This document shows, in pieces, positions 41,149-50,695 of a stretch of 64,000 bases of DNA (positions are counted from its first letter, which is position 1; every line of letters starts with the position of its first letter). A program made the translations under genes and the position numbers. The notes under the pieces are model-generated. The model was not told where the DNA came from. It saw only the letters and a program-made list of their open reading frames with translations, and did no database searches. Origin of the DNA: Ancylobacter sonchi (GTDB taxonomy: Bacteria; Pseudomonadota; Alphaproteobacteria; Rhizobiales; Xanthobacteraceae); the NCBI RefSeq assembly GCF_018390695.1, contig NZ_JAHBGF010000019.1, positions 86,214 through 150,213 on the forward strand, read 5' to 3'.

Positions 41149-43206
41149 GTGCCCTTCATGACCACCAATCCGGCGCTCGCGCGCGCGCTGGCCGAGCGCG
41201 ATTACAACAACCCGACCCCGGTGCAACTCGCCGTGCTGGCGCCCGAGGCGTCGGGCCGCGACCTGCTGGTCTCGGCGCAGACCGGCTCCGGCAAGACGGT
41301 GGCCTATGGCCTCGCCATGGCCGAGACGCTGCTGGGTACCGAGGAGCGGTTCAATGTCGCCTCCGCCCCGCAGGCGCTGGTGGTGGCACCCACCCGCGAG
41401 CTGGCGCTGCAGGTGCAGCGCGAATTCGCCTGGCTCTACGCGGAGACCGGCGCGCGCGTCGTCTCCTGCGTCGGTGGCATGGATCCGCGCGCCGAGCAGC
41501 GCCTGCTGAACCAGGGCGCCCATATCGTCGTCGGCACGCCAGGACGCCTGCGCGACCATCTCGAGCGCGGCCGGCTCGACCTCTCCGCCCTGCGGGTCGC
41601 CGTGCTCGACGAGGCCGACGAGATGCTCGACCTCGGCTTCCGCGAGGATCTGGAGTTCATCCTCGACGCCACGCCGCCGGAGCGGCAGAGCCTGCTGTTC
41701 TCCGCCACCATGCCGCGCGGCATCACCACCCTGGCGAAGAACTACCAGCGCGACGCGCTGCGCATCGAGGTGGCGACCGCCGAGGGCGGCCATGCCGACA
41801 TCGAGTACCGCACCATCCGCGTCGCGCCGACCGAGACCGACCACGCGGTGGTCAACGTGCTGCGCTTCTACGACACGCCGACCGCCATCGTGTTCTGCAA
41901 CACCCGCGAGGCGGTGCGGCGCCTGCACGCCATGCTGCAGGAGCGGCAGTTCTCCGCCGTGGCGCTGTCCGGCGAACTGAGCCAGAGCGAGCGCAACCAT
42001 GCGCTTCAGGCGCTGCGCGATGGCCGGGCACGGGTCTGCGTCGCCACCGACGTCGCGGCGCGCGGCATCGACCTGCCCAATCTCGGCCTCGTCATCCATG
42101 CCGACCTGCCGAACGACGCCGAGAGCCTGCAGCACCGCAGCGGCCGCACCGGGCGCGCGGGCCGCAAGGGCGTGAGCGCGTTGCTGGTGCCGCCGTTCCG
42201 CCGCCGCCGTACCGAGGACCTGATGCGCGGCATCGGCGTCGTCCCGGCCTGGTCGGGCCCGCCGACCGCCGAGGAGATCCGCCGGCTCGACCATGAGCGC
42301 ATGCTGCTCGACCCGGTGCTCACCGACGATCCCGGCGAGGAAGATGTCGCCGCCGCCCAGACGCTGCTGGCGGCGCATTCGGCCGAGCATATCGCCGCCG
42401 CGCTGGTGCGGCTCTATCGCGCCGGCCTGCCGGCACCCGAGGAAGTCGCCGACCCCGGCGAGCCGCGGAATGTGCGCGATCGCGGTACCCAGCGCGACTT
42501 CGGCGGGCCGGCGGGCGAAGGCGGCAGCGCCTGGTTCCGCCTCAATATCGGTCGCCGCAACAATGCCGATCCCCGCTGGCTGCTGCCGCTGATCTGCCGG
42601 CGCGGAAACGTGACGCGCAAGGACATCGGCGCCATCCGCATCTTCGACGAGGAGACCGCCTTCGAGGTGGGGCTCGCCGCCGCCGACCGCTTCGGCAAGG
42701 CGGTGCGCAAGGCCGAGGGCGCCGACGTGGTCATCGAGCCGTTGCCCGGCGGCCCGTCGGGGGAGCGTTTCGAGCGTTCCTCGCGTGGCAAGCCGGGGCC
42801 TGGCAAGCCGGGGCGCGACAAGCCGGGCCGCGACCGGCCGGAACGCGACAAGCCGGTGCGGGACAGGTCGGAGCGCGACAAGCCGGAGCGCGATAAGCCG
42901 GGTCACGCCTCCGCGCGCCACGACAAGCCGTGGCAGGACGCGCCGCCGGCCGAGAAGTCGTTCCGCGATAAGGAGTTCCGTGACAATAAGGGTTTCCGCG
43001 ACAAGTCCGAGGCGGGGAAACCCGCGCGCGGCAAGAAGCCGTATGACAAGCCGGCCTATGACAAGCCCGGCCGCGAGGCTCCTCCTTTCGAGAAGCCGCG
43101 TGGCGCGAAGACGGAGGGCGCGGCGGCCGGCGAGCGGCCGCAGAAGCGCCAGCGCCCGGATGGTTTCGAGGGCAAGCCGAAGGGCAAGCCGCCGCGCCGC
43201 TCCTGA
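41149..43206 (+). CDS. DEAD-box RNA helicase with DbpA-type domain and charged tail
   Basis: A 685-residue helicase. Motifs: Q motif NPTPVQ (about residue 22), I AQTGSGKT (43), Ia PTRELA, II DEAD (154), III SAT, V ATDVAARGIDLP and VI HRSGRTGRAG. Residues about 460-525 form a DbpA-like RNA-binding domain (WFRLNIGRRNNADPRWLLPLI...), which targets rRNA in DbpA/CsdA relatives. Residues ~540-685 are a low-complexity Lys/Arg/Asp/Pro tail with imperfect DKPGRD/RDKPERD repeats. Likely role: ribosome assembly or cold adaptation. GTG start with GGCGGA seven bases upstream; an internal ATG at 41158 is possible. Confidence 0.92.
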   Translation: MPFMTTNPALARALAERDYNNPTPVQLAVLAPEASGRDLLVSAQTGSGKTVAYGLAMAETLLGTEERFNVASAPQALVVAPTRELALQVQREFAWLYAETGARVVSCVGGMDPRAEQRLLNQGAHIVVGTPGRLRDHLERGRLDLSALRVAVLDEADEMLDLGFREDLEFILDATPPERQSLLFSATMPRGITTLAKNYQRDALRIEVATAEGGHADIEYRTIRVAPTETDHAVVNVLRFYDTPTAIVFCNTREAVRRLHAMLQERQFSAVALSGELSQSERNHALQALRDGRARVCVATDVAARGIDLPNLGLVIHADLPNDAESLQHRSGRTGRAGRKGVSALLVPPFRRRRTEDLMRGIGVVPAWSGPPTAEEIRRLDHERMLLDPVLTDDPGEEDVAAAQTLLAAHSAEHIAAALVRLYRAGLPAPEEVADPGEPRNVRDRGTQRDFGGPAGEGGSAWFRLNIGRRNNADPRWLLPLICRRGNVTRKDIGAIRIFDEETAFEVGLAAADRFGKAVRKAEGADVVIEPLPGGPSGERFERSSRGKPGPGKPGRDKPGRDRPERDKPVRDRSERDKPERDKPGHASARHDKPWQDAPPAEKSFRDKEFRDNKGFRDKSEAGKPARGKKPYDKPAYDKPGREAPPFEKPRGAKTEGAAAGERPQKRQRPDGFEGKPKGKPPRRS

Positions 43207-43363
43207 GTGCGGGCATTTGCGGAGATCGGCCGGCTAGCCGGGGGAGTGACGGCGCGCCGCCGACGGGCGGTGGCGGCTCCTCGCGCCGCCTTGCCGGATG
43301 GCGCGGCGGCCGGGTCCGTTGCGCCGCCGCACGATTTGCTCTAGGTCGGTGTCATCCATCAGG

Positions 43364-43382
43364 ACCCGGTGAAAATCCGGGT
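43364..43382 (+). promoter_or_regulatory. Hairpin in leader of SulP gene (possible structured RNA)
   Basis: ACCCGG (43364-43369) / CCGGGT (43377-43382) around the loop TGAAAAT, about 95 bases before the SulP transporter start, followed by a G/C-rich stretch and ACGCACATG. An alphaproteobacterial RNA motif called sul1 has been described upstream of sulfate-transporter genes; whether this leader matches it I cannot tell without a covariance search. Confidence 0.3.
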
Positions 43383-43477
43383 GGCTCTTCCGGCCGCCGA
43401 TCCGCCGGACAACGCACATGTAGCGCTGCCTTTACCGCCCGTTCCCGGCGGATGCCCGCTCTTTGCGAAGATTTTCA

Positions 43478-44959
43478 ATGACATCCCGCTTCCGCTATTT
43501 CCGCGACTGGACTTCCAACATCCGCGCCGACGTGCTCGCCGGCATCGTCGTCGCCCTCGCCCTGATCCCGGAGGCCATCGGCTTCTCCGCCATCGCCGGC
43601 GTCGATCCCAAGATCGGCCTGTTCGCCTCCTTCGCCATCGCCTGCGTCTCGGCGGTGGTCGGCGGGCGACCGGGCATGATCTCCGCCGCCACTGCGGCCA
43701 CCGCCGTGGTGATGGTCAGCCTCGTGCGCGACCACGGACTGCCCTATCTGTTCGCCGCGACCATCCTGATGGGGCTCATCCAGATCGTTGCCGGCCTGCT
43801 GCGGCTCGGCCGGGTGATGCGCTTCGTGTCGCGCTCGGTGATCACCGGCTTCGTCAATGCGCTCGCCATCCTCATCTTCATGGCGCAGCTGCCGGAACTG
43901 GTCGGCGTGCCGGTGCAGACCTATCCGATGATCGCGGCGGGGCTCGCCATCATCTACCTGTTCCCGCGGGTGACGAAGGCCGTGCCGTCCCCGCTCGTCG
44001 CCATCGCCGCGCTCACCCTGTTCGCGTGGTGGAGCGGCATGGAGCTGCGCACCGTCGGCGATCTCGGCGAATTGCCGTCGAGCCTGCCGGTCTTCGCGCT
44101 GCCCGACGTGCCGCTGAACCTCGAGACGCTGCGGATCATCCTGCCCTATTCGCTGACGCTGGCCGCGGTCGGCCTGCTGGAATCGCTGCTCACCGCGCAG
44201 ATCGTCGACGACATGACGGATACGACGAGCAACAAGAGCCAGGAATGCATCGGCCAGGGCGCCGGCAACATCGCCTCGGCACTGATCGGCGGCATGGGCG
44301 GCTGCGCGATGATCGGCCAGTCGATGATCAACGTGTCCTCCGGCGGGCGCGGCCGGCTGTCGACCTTCGTCGCCGGCGCGTTCCTCCTCTTCCTGATCCT
44401 CGTGCTGGACGATCTGGTGCGCATCATCCCGATGGCGGCCCTGGTCGCGGTGATGATCATGGTGTCGATCGGCACCTTCTCCTGGCGCTCGCTGCTCGAT
44501 CTGCGCACCAATCCGCGCTCCTCCTCGGCGGTGATGCTGGCGACGGTGATCACCGTGGTCGCGACGCACGACCTCGCCCTTGGCGTGCTGATCGGCGTGC
44601 TGCTATCCGGGGTGTTCTTCGCCGGCAAGGTGGCCCGCCTCGTCGAGGTGACGGCCCACGTCGATGAGGCGCAGGGGCGCGCCGTCTATACCGTGACCGG
44701 GCAGATCTTCTTCGCCTCGGCGGAGGTGTTCCTGCGCGGCTTCGATGTCGACCGGCCCTGCCGTGACGTGGTGATCGACGTCAGCCGGGCGCATTTCTGG
44801 GACATCACCGCCATCGGCGCGCTCGACAAGGCGGTGGCGAGGCTGCGGCGCGCGGGGGCCGAGGTCACGGTTCGCGGCCTCAACGAGGCTAGCGCCTCCA
44901 TGGTCGACCGCTTCGCCCGGCACGACAAGGACGTCGCCGAGATGCGCCACCCGCATTGA
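43478..44959 (+). CDS. SulP (SLC26)-family anion transporter
   Basis: A 493-residue membrane transporter. The N-terminal ~390 residues hold the SulP membrane domain ([25 protein letters not shown] is the typical first segment; [25 protein letters not shown] is the conserved central one). The last ~90 residues form a STAS domain ([15 protein letters not shown] ... [24 protein letters not shown]). Substrate may be sulfate, bicarbonate or an organic anion. Start ATG 43478 is preferred over a TTG five codons upstream. The gene ends in a convergent arrangement with a beta-barrel gene. Confidence 0.9.
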   Translation: MTSRFRYFRDWTSNIRADVLAGIVVALALIPEAIGFSAIAGVDPKIGLFASFAIACVSAVVGGRPGMISAATAATAVVMVSLVRDHGLPYLFAATILMGLIQIVAGLLRLGRVMRFVSRSVITGFVNALAILIFMAQLPELVGVPVQTYPMIAAGLAIIYLFPRVTKAVPSPLVAIAALTLFAWWSGMELRTVGDLGELPSSLPVFALPDVPLNLETLRIILPYSLTLAAVGLLESLLTAQIVDDMTDTTSNKSQECIGQGAGNIASALIGGMGGCAMIGQSMINVSSGGRGRLSTFVAGAFLLFLILVLDDLVRIIPMAALVAVMIMVSIGTFSWRSLLDLRTNPRSSSAVMLATVITVVATHDLALGVLIGVLLSGVFFAGKVARLVEVTAHVDEAQGRAVYTVTGQIFFASAEVFLRGFDVDRPCRDVVIDVSRAHFWDITAIGALDKAVARLRRAGAEVTVRGLNEASASMVDRFARHDKDVAEMRHPH

Positions 44960-45076
44960 CCGCCAAAGCCCGACCATGAGCGCCGGCCGGGGGGGCGTAG
45001 GGACCGGCGCCCGGCCAGAAGCAAGGCTCCCCGCCGCTGCGCGGTGCCCAAGGGCGCGAGCGATGGCCGTCCGGAC

Positions 45077-45895
45077 CTAGAAATGCCAGGCGAGGCTCAG
45101 GGTCGGGCCGTGCATCGTGGTATTGTAACGGAACGAGCCGCCATCGCCGTTGGTGCTCTCGTAATCCTCGTAGAGGTAGCGGTAGCCGATCGCGCTGGAG
45201 ATCGACGGCGTCCACATGTAGCCGAGACCGACATAGCCGTTGCTGGACAGCTTCGAGCCGACGCCGAAGCCGCCAATATCCGCGGTGGCGTTGACGAACC
45301 AGCGTTCGTCGATTGTCCAGCGGGCGACCAGCCCGACCGTCGGGTCGATCCAGCTCTCGCTCTGATGCCCGGCCAGCGGCGACGGCAGGTTGGGCGTCGT
45401 CAGCGAAACGTCGGAGGACAGCTGCACGTAGCGCAGGCCGCCGGTCACGGCGAGATCGACATGGGGCAGGCCGAGCGGCAGCCAGTAGCCGACAGCGCCG
45501 GTGGCGATGGTCTGCGTCAGCTCGGTATCGAGCGTGCTGCCGCCGTACAGCCCGACCTGATCGGTATGCGACAGTCGGGCGAGCACGAGGTCGGCCAGGA
45601 ACAGCCATTGCCCGTTGCTGGCCAGGAATGAGCCCATCATCGCGCCGTCGAGATTGTCGAGCACGTCTGCGATGGAGGCGTCGATCGGCGTCGTCGGCAG
45701 CTTGCGCACGCCGAGGTCGCCATCGATGCCGGTGAGCCAGCCATAGAGGGTCGCCTGGAAGCGCCAGTCGGACGCCGCCTGCACCGGCGCGGGTGCTTTC
45801 GTGATCGCGGCGGGCAGGTCGGCCGCCTGCGCCGAACAGGCAAGCAGACCGGCGAGCGCCAGTGTGCCGAACGCCGGCAGGATTCGGTGCATCAT
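45077..45895 (-). CDS. Outer-membrane beta-barrel-like protein, function unknown
   Basis: A 272-residue exported protein: signal peptide ILPAFGTLALAGLLACSAQA, then alternating hydrophobic/polar strands (FQATLYGWLTGIDGDLGV, WFVNATADIGGFGVGSKLSSNGYVGLGYMW) ending in an aromatic residue (LSLAWHF), as outer-membrane barrels do. It resembles the broad group of 'hypothetical outer membrane protein' barrels found beside DUF1254 genes. It follows the DUF1254 gene by 68 bp on the same strand and is probably co-transcribed with it. Confidence 0.75.
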   Translation of the reverse strand: MMHRILPAFGTLALAGLLACSAQAADLPAAITKAPAPVQAASDWRFQATLYGWLTGIDGDLGVRKLPTTPIDASIADVLDNLDGAMMGSFLASNGQWLFLADLVLARLSHTDQVGLYGGSTLDTELTQTIATGAVGYWLPLGLPHVDLAVTGGLRYVQLSSDVSLTTPNLPSPLAGHQSESWIDPTVGLVARWTIDERWFVNATADIGGFGVGSKLSSNGYVGLGYMWTPSISSAIGYRYLYEDYESTNGDGGSFRYNTTMHGPTLSLAWHF

Positions 45896-45963
45896 GTCCC
45901 GTGCTTTCGATGGTCGTACGAATGGACGACCGGCGCGGTCTGGCGCGCCGGTCGTCGGCTCGA

Positions 45964-47394
45964 TCAGCTGACCTTGGTGACTGCGGGAATGACCCAGGAA
46001 CCGTCGAGGATGGAGGGCGTGTTCTCGTCCGGCCAGTACAGGCGCAGCATCAGGTTGAACCGATCCTTCGGCGCCGGCAGCCAGTTGGCCTCCTTGCCGG
46101 CACCGGGGCTCTCGTTCTGGACGTAGATCACCAGCGAACCGTCCGCCTCGAGCTTGGGATTGGCCCGCATGCTCATCGAATAGCGGTCGATCGGGTTGGC
46201 GACGAAGAACATGTTGGCGTCGTACATGGTCAGCGACCAGAAGCCCTTCACCGGCGGCAGCTGGCCGGGCGCGAAGCGCAGTTCGTACTTGTTGGCGCCG
46301 CTGTATTCGCGGTTGTCCTTGTCCTTCAGCGAGGTGGGGTAGACCGCGTCCTGCGGGCGGTTGGCGCCGAGGCCGATGGCGGTGATCAGTGCGCGCTGGA
46401 GATAGTCGGTGCCATAGAGGCCGGTCTTGGTGGTGTAGCCCCAGCCATTGATGCTCTCGACGTCGCCGCCGCTGAACTTGAAGTGCAGCATGATGCGGTC
46501 GAAGGAGAGCTGCGGCAGCCGCTTCGCCCAGCGCGCATCGATCGCCTTGGCATCGAAGTCCTGGCCGGGCACGAGGCCGATCTGCTTGAAGCGCTCGAGG
46601 GCCGGCGCGTCCTTGGCCGAGGGCGGGTTGCTCTTGAGCAACTGCGCCAGCAGGGTGAAGTATTCCACCGCGCTCAGCGCGTTCACCTGGTCGCGCACCG
46701 GGGTCTTCATGTCGATGCCGGCATCGACCTTGCCGGCGGGCGGCGTGTAGTCCTTGCCGAGCGTGCTCAGCGGGAACAGCTTGAACTGGTCCTGCAGGGC
46801 GTGGACGGCGGCGTAGTCCTCCGGCGTGCCGGTGCAGTAGATGCGGCCGAGCATCCAGACCATGCTGGTGGGCGACTTCAGCTGCACCATGCCGTCCGGC
46901 ACCTTGCCGGACCAGCCGGGGCCGGTGACGAGATAGGTCTGCGCGCCCGTGCCGGTGGTGCGGGAGCCCGGCACCTGGAACACGTCGGTCCAGCCGTCGA
47001 GGAAGGGCAGCAGGAAGTAGCGGCCCTTCATGTCCGGTACGCTCACCACCCACGGCTCGTCGCCGACATCGAAGAAGGCGGTGGTGTAGAGCGTGTCGGC
47101 GTTCGGGGCCGTCACGTCGCGGAACGTCGCGTCGGGATAGGCGCGCAGCTTGATCAGCGTGCCCATCGGCGCGCGGGTGCCTTCCGCCTGCGCGACATTG
47201 GTCATCACCCGGCGGGTCATCTCCATCGTGACCAGCGGATAGCCGTAGACATAGGCATCCGACGCGATATCGAAGCCTTCCGCTCCCTCGACGAGGTCGA
47301 AGATGGGGCCGTCCCAGGCAAGCGCACTGCGCGCCGACACGGCGGCGGCCAAGGCAGTCGTTCCCAGGAACAGGGCACGGCGCGAAATACTCAT
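45964..47394 (-). CDS. DUF1254/DUF1214 exported protein (second copy)
   Basis: A 476-residue protein with an export signal that has a twin-arginine-like start (MSISRRALFLGTTALAAAVSARSALA). DUF1254: DAYVYGYPLVTMEMTRRVM and APNADTLYTTAFFDVG; DUF1214: FWSLTMYDANMFFVANPIDRYSM and NWLPAPKDRFNLMLRLYWP. It is clearly divergent from the member at 31596-33020 but shares the whole domain layout. The ATG at 47394 has AAGGA eight bases upstream, better than an in-frame ATG at 47415. Divergent from an AraC gene that probably controls it and the barrel gene. Confidence 0.88.
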   Translation of the reverse strand: MSISRRALFLGTTALAAAVSARSALAWDGPIFDLVEGAEGFDIASDAYVYGYPLVTMEMTRRVMTNVAQAEGTRAPMGTLIKLRAYPDATFRDVTAPNADTLYTTAFFDVGDEPWVVSVPDMKGRYFLLPFLDGWTDVFQVPGSRTTGTGAQTYLVTGPGWSGKVPDGMVQLKSPTSMVWMLGRIYCTGTPEDYAAVHALQDQFKLFPLSTLGKDYTPPAGKVDAGIDMKTPVRDQVNALSAVEYFTLLAQLLKSNPPSAKDAPALERFKQIGLVPGQDFDAKAIDARWAKRLPQLSFDRIMLHFKFSGGDVESINGWGYTTKTGLYGTDYLQRALITAIGLGANRPQDAVYPTSLKDKDNREYSGANKYELRFAPGQLPPVKGFWSLTMYDANMFFVANPIDRYSMSMRANPKLEADGSLVIYVQNESPGAGKEANWLPAPKDRFNLMLRLYWPDENTPSILDGSWVIPAVTKVS

Positions 47395-47725
47395 GACATG
47401 CTTCCTTGATGGCATCGGGCGAAAGCCGGGTTCTTCCGGTCGATCGGTTGCGCCCCTCGAGCCCGTCGGCTGACCTCGTGTGATTTTGCCGCGGTCATCG
47501 ACAGCGTTTCAACGGAGGGGGTTCAGCAGGCGGAGGGCAGAATTCGGGTCGGGAGTTCAGGCGTCGGCACTCGGCCCTTCGATTGATGACTTGGTGGGCC
47601 CGGGTGCAACTCGTGCATCGACTGTACCTTCACCGTCATGACGGCCGAACGACCTTGCAGGATGGTGAAGGGATAACTTAAGGATATCGTCGTCGCTTGC
47701 TTTTTGGGGACAGGAGCCATCAATT
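47395..47725. other. Divergent DUF1254/AraC control region
   Basis: About 330 bp with no gene. It contains a perfect 12-bp palindrome CCGTCATGACGG (47633-47644) and, around it, an inverted repeat CCTTCACC (47627-47634) / GGTGAAGG (47664-47671). The stretch 47670-47710 is AT-richer and is the likely promoter of the AraC gene. These symmetric sites are candidate binding sites for the AraC protein or another regulator. Confidence 0.5.
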
Positions 47726-48760
47726 TTGAACAATATCCCGTCCCAGCGCGTCGGCCCTGTAGCCGCGCTTCCCGGGCTGCTCCGCGAGCTGGGGGTCGAA
47801 CCCGAACAGGCCTTTGCCGGCTCGGGCATCGCTCCTGGCGAACTCGTCCCCGATGCCCGCTTTCCGTTTCCCTCCATCGTCGGGCTGATCGAGCGTGCCG
47901 CTGTGCTGGCGCGCTGTCCGCATCTGGGGCTGCTGCTCGGGGCGCGAAACGATCACCGCGCCCTCGGCCCGATCGGCGAGATGATGGTCTGCGCGCCGAC
48001 GCTCGGCGAAGCCTTCCGCGATTATGTCAGCCTGCAGATCGGCTATTCGCGCGGCGCGGTCGTCTATCTCCAGCGGGCTGACGACGACTATTTCGTGGGC
48101 TACGGCCTCTATGACGCCGGTACCGACCCCAGCCGGCACGTGCATGATCTGGTCGTCGCCATCGGCTGCAACATGGCGCGGGCGCTGACGAGCGGGCGCG
48201 CCCAGCCCTTGCGGGTGCTGGAATGCGTCGGCCCGCCGGCGAACCCGGCATTCTACCGCAGCACGCTGAAGACGACGGTGGCGTTCGATCAGGAACAGAC
48301 CGGCATCGTGCTGTCGGCGCGTGACATGGCGCTGCCCTTGCCCGGTGCCGATCCCGTCCGCCGATTGCAGCTGCGGACCGTCATCCAGAAGATGGTGCGC
48401 GGCGATCTCGAGGACATCCCGGCCCAGGTGCGCCACACCCTGCGGCCGCGGCTGATGCTCGGCGAGGCCGATCGAGATGCGGTCGCGGCGGAGATCGGCA
48501 TGGGCGCTCGTACGCTCGCCCGCCACCTCGCCCGTGCCGGCACCAGCTTCGAGGACATCAAGGACGAGGTGCGCTTCACCGTGGCACGCGAGCTGCTCAC
48601 CCTGACGCGGCTGCCGATCGGGCGCATCGCCGAGGCGCTGTCCTATTCGGCCATCAGCTCTTTCGACCATGCCTTCCTGCGATGGGCCGGCGTCACGCCC
48701 TCGCAATGGCGCGCCGGGCACTCGGCGACGACCGGAAACGGGGCAGCCGGATCGTCCTAG
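47726..48760 (+). CDS. AraC-family regulator (arabinose-binding-domain N-terminus)
   Basis: A 344-residue regulator. The N-terminal ~200 residues (GVEPEQAFAGSGIAPGELV ... LVVAIGCNMARAL) resemble the Arabinose_bd domain of OruR/ArgR-like AraC proteins; the C-terminal ~100 residues carry two helix-turn-helix motifs (IGMGARTLARHLARAGTSFEDIKDEVRF and IGRIAEALSYSAISSFDHAFLRWAGVTPSQWR). It starts with TTG, preceded by AGGAG at a nine-base spacing, which decides the start. Divergent from the DUF1254/barrel pair, its likely targets. Confidence 0.9.
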   Translation: MNNIPSQRVGPVAALPGLLRELGVEPEQAFAGSGIAPGELVPDARFPFPSIVGLIERAAVLARCPHLGLLLGARNDHRALGPIGEMMVCAPTLGEAFRDYVSLQIGYSRGAVVYLQRADDDYFVGYGLYDAGTDPSRHVHDLVVAIGCNMARALTSGRAQPLRVLECVGPPANPAFYRSTLKTTVAFDQEQTGIVLSARDMALPLPGADPVRRLQLRTVIQKMVRGDLEDIPAQVRHTLRPRLMLGEADRDAVAAEIGMGARTLARHLARAGTSFEDIKDEVRFTVARELLTLTRLPIGRIAEALSYSAISSFDHAFLRWAGVTPSQWRAGHSATTGNGAAGSS

Positions 48761-48815
48761 CCGTTCTCCCGGCGGGAGGGGAGGGCGGGCTCCGGCACCC
48801 GCCGCTTCATCCGGG

Positions 48816-49991
48816 TCAGGGCGTCAAAAGTCCGTTGGCGAGCCCGACGACCACCGGGCCCATCAGCGGCAGAAGCACATTGGCGATGGCATAGGTGACG
48901 GTGTAGCCGATGACCGGCGTGCTGTTGCCCGCCTGGTTGACCGTGTCCTCGTTCAGGGCGACCGGCGCGCCCGCGCGCGCTAGCGAGAGCACATAGATGT
49001 CGTGCCGCAGGCTGTCGCTGACGGCGCCGCGGATCTGTCCGAAGCTCTTGCCGAGATAGTCGGCGGCGGTGATCGCCACGTCGCGGGTGACCAGCACCAG
49101 CTCCATGTCCGGCGACGGCAGCACCTCGGTGCCGACCTCCGGGCCGATCTTCACCACCGCCGCGCGCCGGCCGACCAGCAGCGCGATGTCGCCCGGCTGC
49201 AGGCGCAGGCCGGGGGTGACGCCGAGCAGCGTGCCCGCCCGGCTGACCTTCTCGACCGTGATCTCGCGATTGGCGGCCGCCTCCAGCTCGCCAATGGTGC
49301 GCGCTCCGCCCGCCCCGAGCTCGAAGGTTCGCCCGACCAGCTCCGGCAGGGCAGGCTCCTCGCTCGGCCCGTAGACCTGCGCCCCGGCCAGCAGCTCGGC
49401 CTCCGCCTTCATGGCATCGTCGCGAAGGGTGCGGCGCATGAGCCAGGGCAGGATGTTCACGCAGATGATGATCGCCCCGAACGACCCGAAGATGTAGGTC
49501 ACCGCATATCCGACGGCGACATTGCCCTGCAGGTGCTGGACCTCGTCGGCGGCGAGCCCGAGCTTGGAGATCGCCGAACTCGCCGTGCCGATGATGGCCG
49601 ACTGGGTCAGTCCGCCCGCCGCCACGCCGGCGGCCAGCCCCTTGTCGAGCCCGAACAAGCGCGCCAGGACGACGACCGTGATCAGTCCGGAGATGGCCAG
49701 GAAACCGGCCATCGCGATTTCCTTGATGCTCTGGCGGCCGAGCGACCGGAAGAACTGCGGCCCGCTCTCATGACCCACCGCATAGATGAACAGCGCAAAG
49801 AGCAGGGATTTGACGCCATTGTCGATCTGGACGCCGACCTGGCTGATGACGACCGCGACGAGCAGGGACCCGGCGACGCCGCCCAGCTGGAATTTCCCGA
49901 AGCGGAAATTGCCGATCCAGTAGCCGATGGCGAGCGATAGAAAGAGCCCGATTTCGGGCGATTGGGCGAGAAGGGTGGACAGCCAAGTCAT
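48816..49991 (-). CDS. AspT/YidE-type antiporter with internal deletion
   Basis: A 391-residue protein of the aspartate:alanine exchanger family, whose members are normally about 560 residues. Present: first membrane domain (LAQSPEIGLFLSLAIGYWIGNFRFG ...), two RCK_C/TrkA_C-like cytoplasmic domains (about residues 205-345). Then the sequence passes from ALNEDTV straight to AGNSTPVIGYTVTYAIANVLL, which is the very end of the second membrane domain. Some 165 residues are missing in frame, i.e. nearly all of the second half. Probably non-functional or altered as a transporter. Start MTWLSTLLAQ (49991) is the family N-terminus. Confidence 0.8.
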   Translation of the reverse strand: MTWLSTLLAQSPEIGLFLSLAIGYWIGNFRFGKFQLGGVAGSLLVAVVISQVGVQIDNGVKSLLFALFIYAVGHESGPQFFRSLGRQSIKEIAMAGFLAISGLITVVVLARLFGLDKGLAAGVAAGGLTQSAIIGTASSAISKLGLAADEVQHLQGNVAVGYAVTYIFGSFGAIIICVNILPWLMRRTLRDDAMKAEAELLAGAQVYGPSEEPALPELVGRTFELGAGGARTIGELEAAANREITVEKVSRAGTLLGVTPGLRLQPGDIALLVGRRAAVVKIGPEVGTEVLPSPDMELVLVTRDVAITAADYLGKSFGQIRGAVSDSLRHDIYVLSLARAGAPVALNEDTVNQAGNSTPVIGYTVTYAIANVLLPLMGPVVVGLANGLLTP

Positions 49992-50695
49992 GATGGCGTC
50001 CGGGCACATGCGACGAATGAGCGGCAGGCGAGGGAGTAACGAAGGCTCTTCTCGACTTCGCTCTTTCCGAGCGAGGCCATCGGTCGAAGGCGGTTCGTCT
50101 TAGGAAGACATATCCGCGATGTCGGCGGGCGAGAAGCCACTCCTGTCGTCACCCTGAAGACAATTGCGCGTGACAGATGTGCGCGGACATCTTTTCCGCG
50201 ATCCGCATTACTTCAGAATTTCTGGTAAAATGCGAGATATGCTGTGGATTCTCGATTCCATTCAGAATGATGTTGGGATTCGCGCTTCCCGTGGAGAGTA
50301 GACGCGGTCCGCTATGCTGGAGGCTATGCGGCATCGGATGGCGTTGCAATCGTCTGCATCCGGACACATGGTCGTAGCCGCCGGAGCGCTGGGCTCGAGC
50401 CATGTCGCCTGGTGATCAGGAAGCCGCGAAGCAGGGCGGGCTGATCCGGCCGCGTCTCGGCGCGCCATTTGAGAGCCCTCCCGGACCGGGGCGCCGAACC
50501 GTTCCGCCGAACCGTTCCGCCTCGATGGATGGTACGGTTCGGCTCATGCCCGACGGGGCATCACGCTTCCTGCATCGATGCTTCGCTTCCTCCGGCACTC
50601 TCCACGCGATCAGTCACCCCGTTGTCAGAAGCATCGGCTAGGTCCGCTTCCTTGGAAATCCTTCCTCAGAGAAGCCCGACCCAGACTGTGACATC
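49992..50695. other. Long intergenic region before type I secretion genes
   Basis: About 700 bp between the antiporter gene and the divergent secretion ABC gene. No supported gene. The middle (50170-50290) is AT-rich, with TAAAAT and similar promoter-like words; the right third holds three CCGAACCGT elements listed separately. Confidence 0.55.
50494..50542. promoter_or_regulatory. Repeated CCGAACCGT elements
   Basis: CCGAACCGT occurs twice in direct orientation (50494-50502 and 50507-50515) as part of a 13-bp tandem repeat, and once inverted as ACGGTTCGG (50534-50542). The inverted pair is centred 150-180 bp upstream of the type I secretion ABC gene. The arrangement suits a regulator binding site or a stem in the leader RNA. 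Confidence 0.4.
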
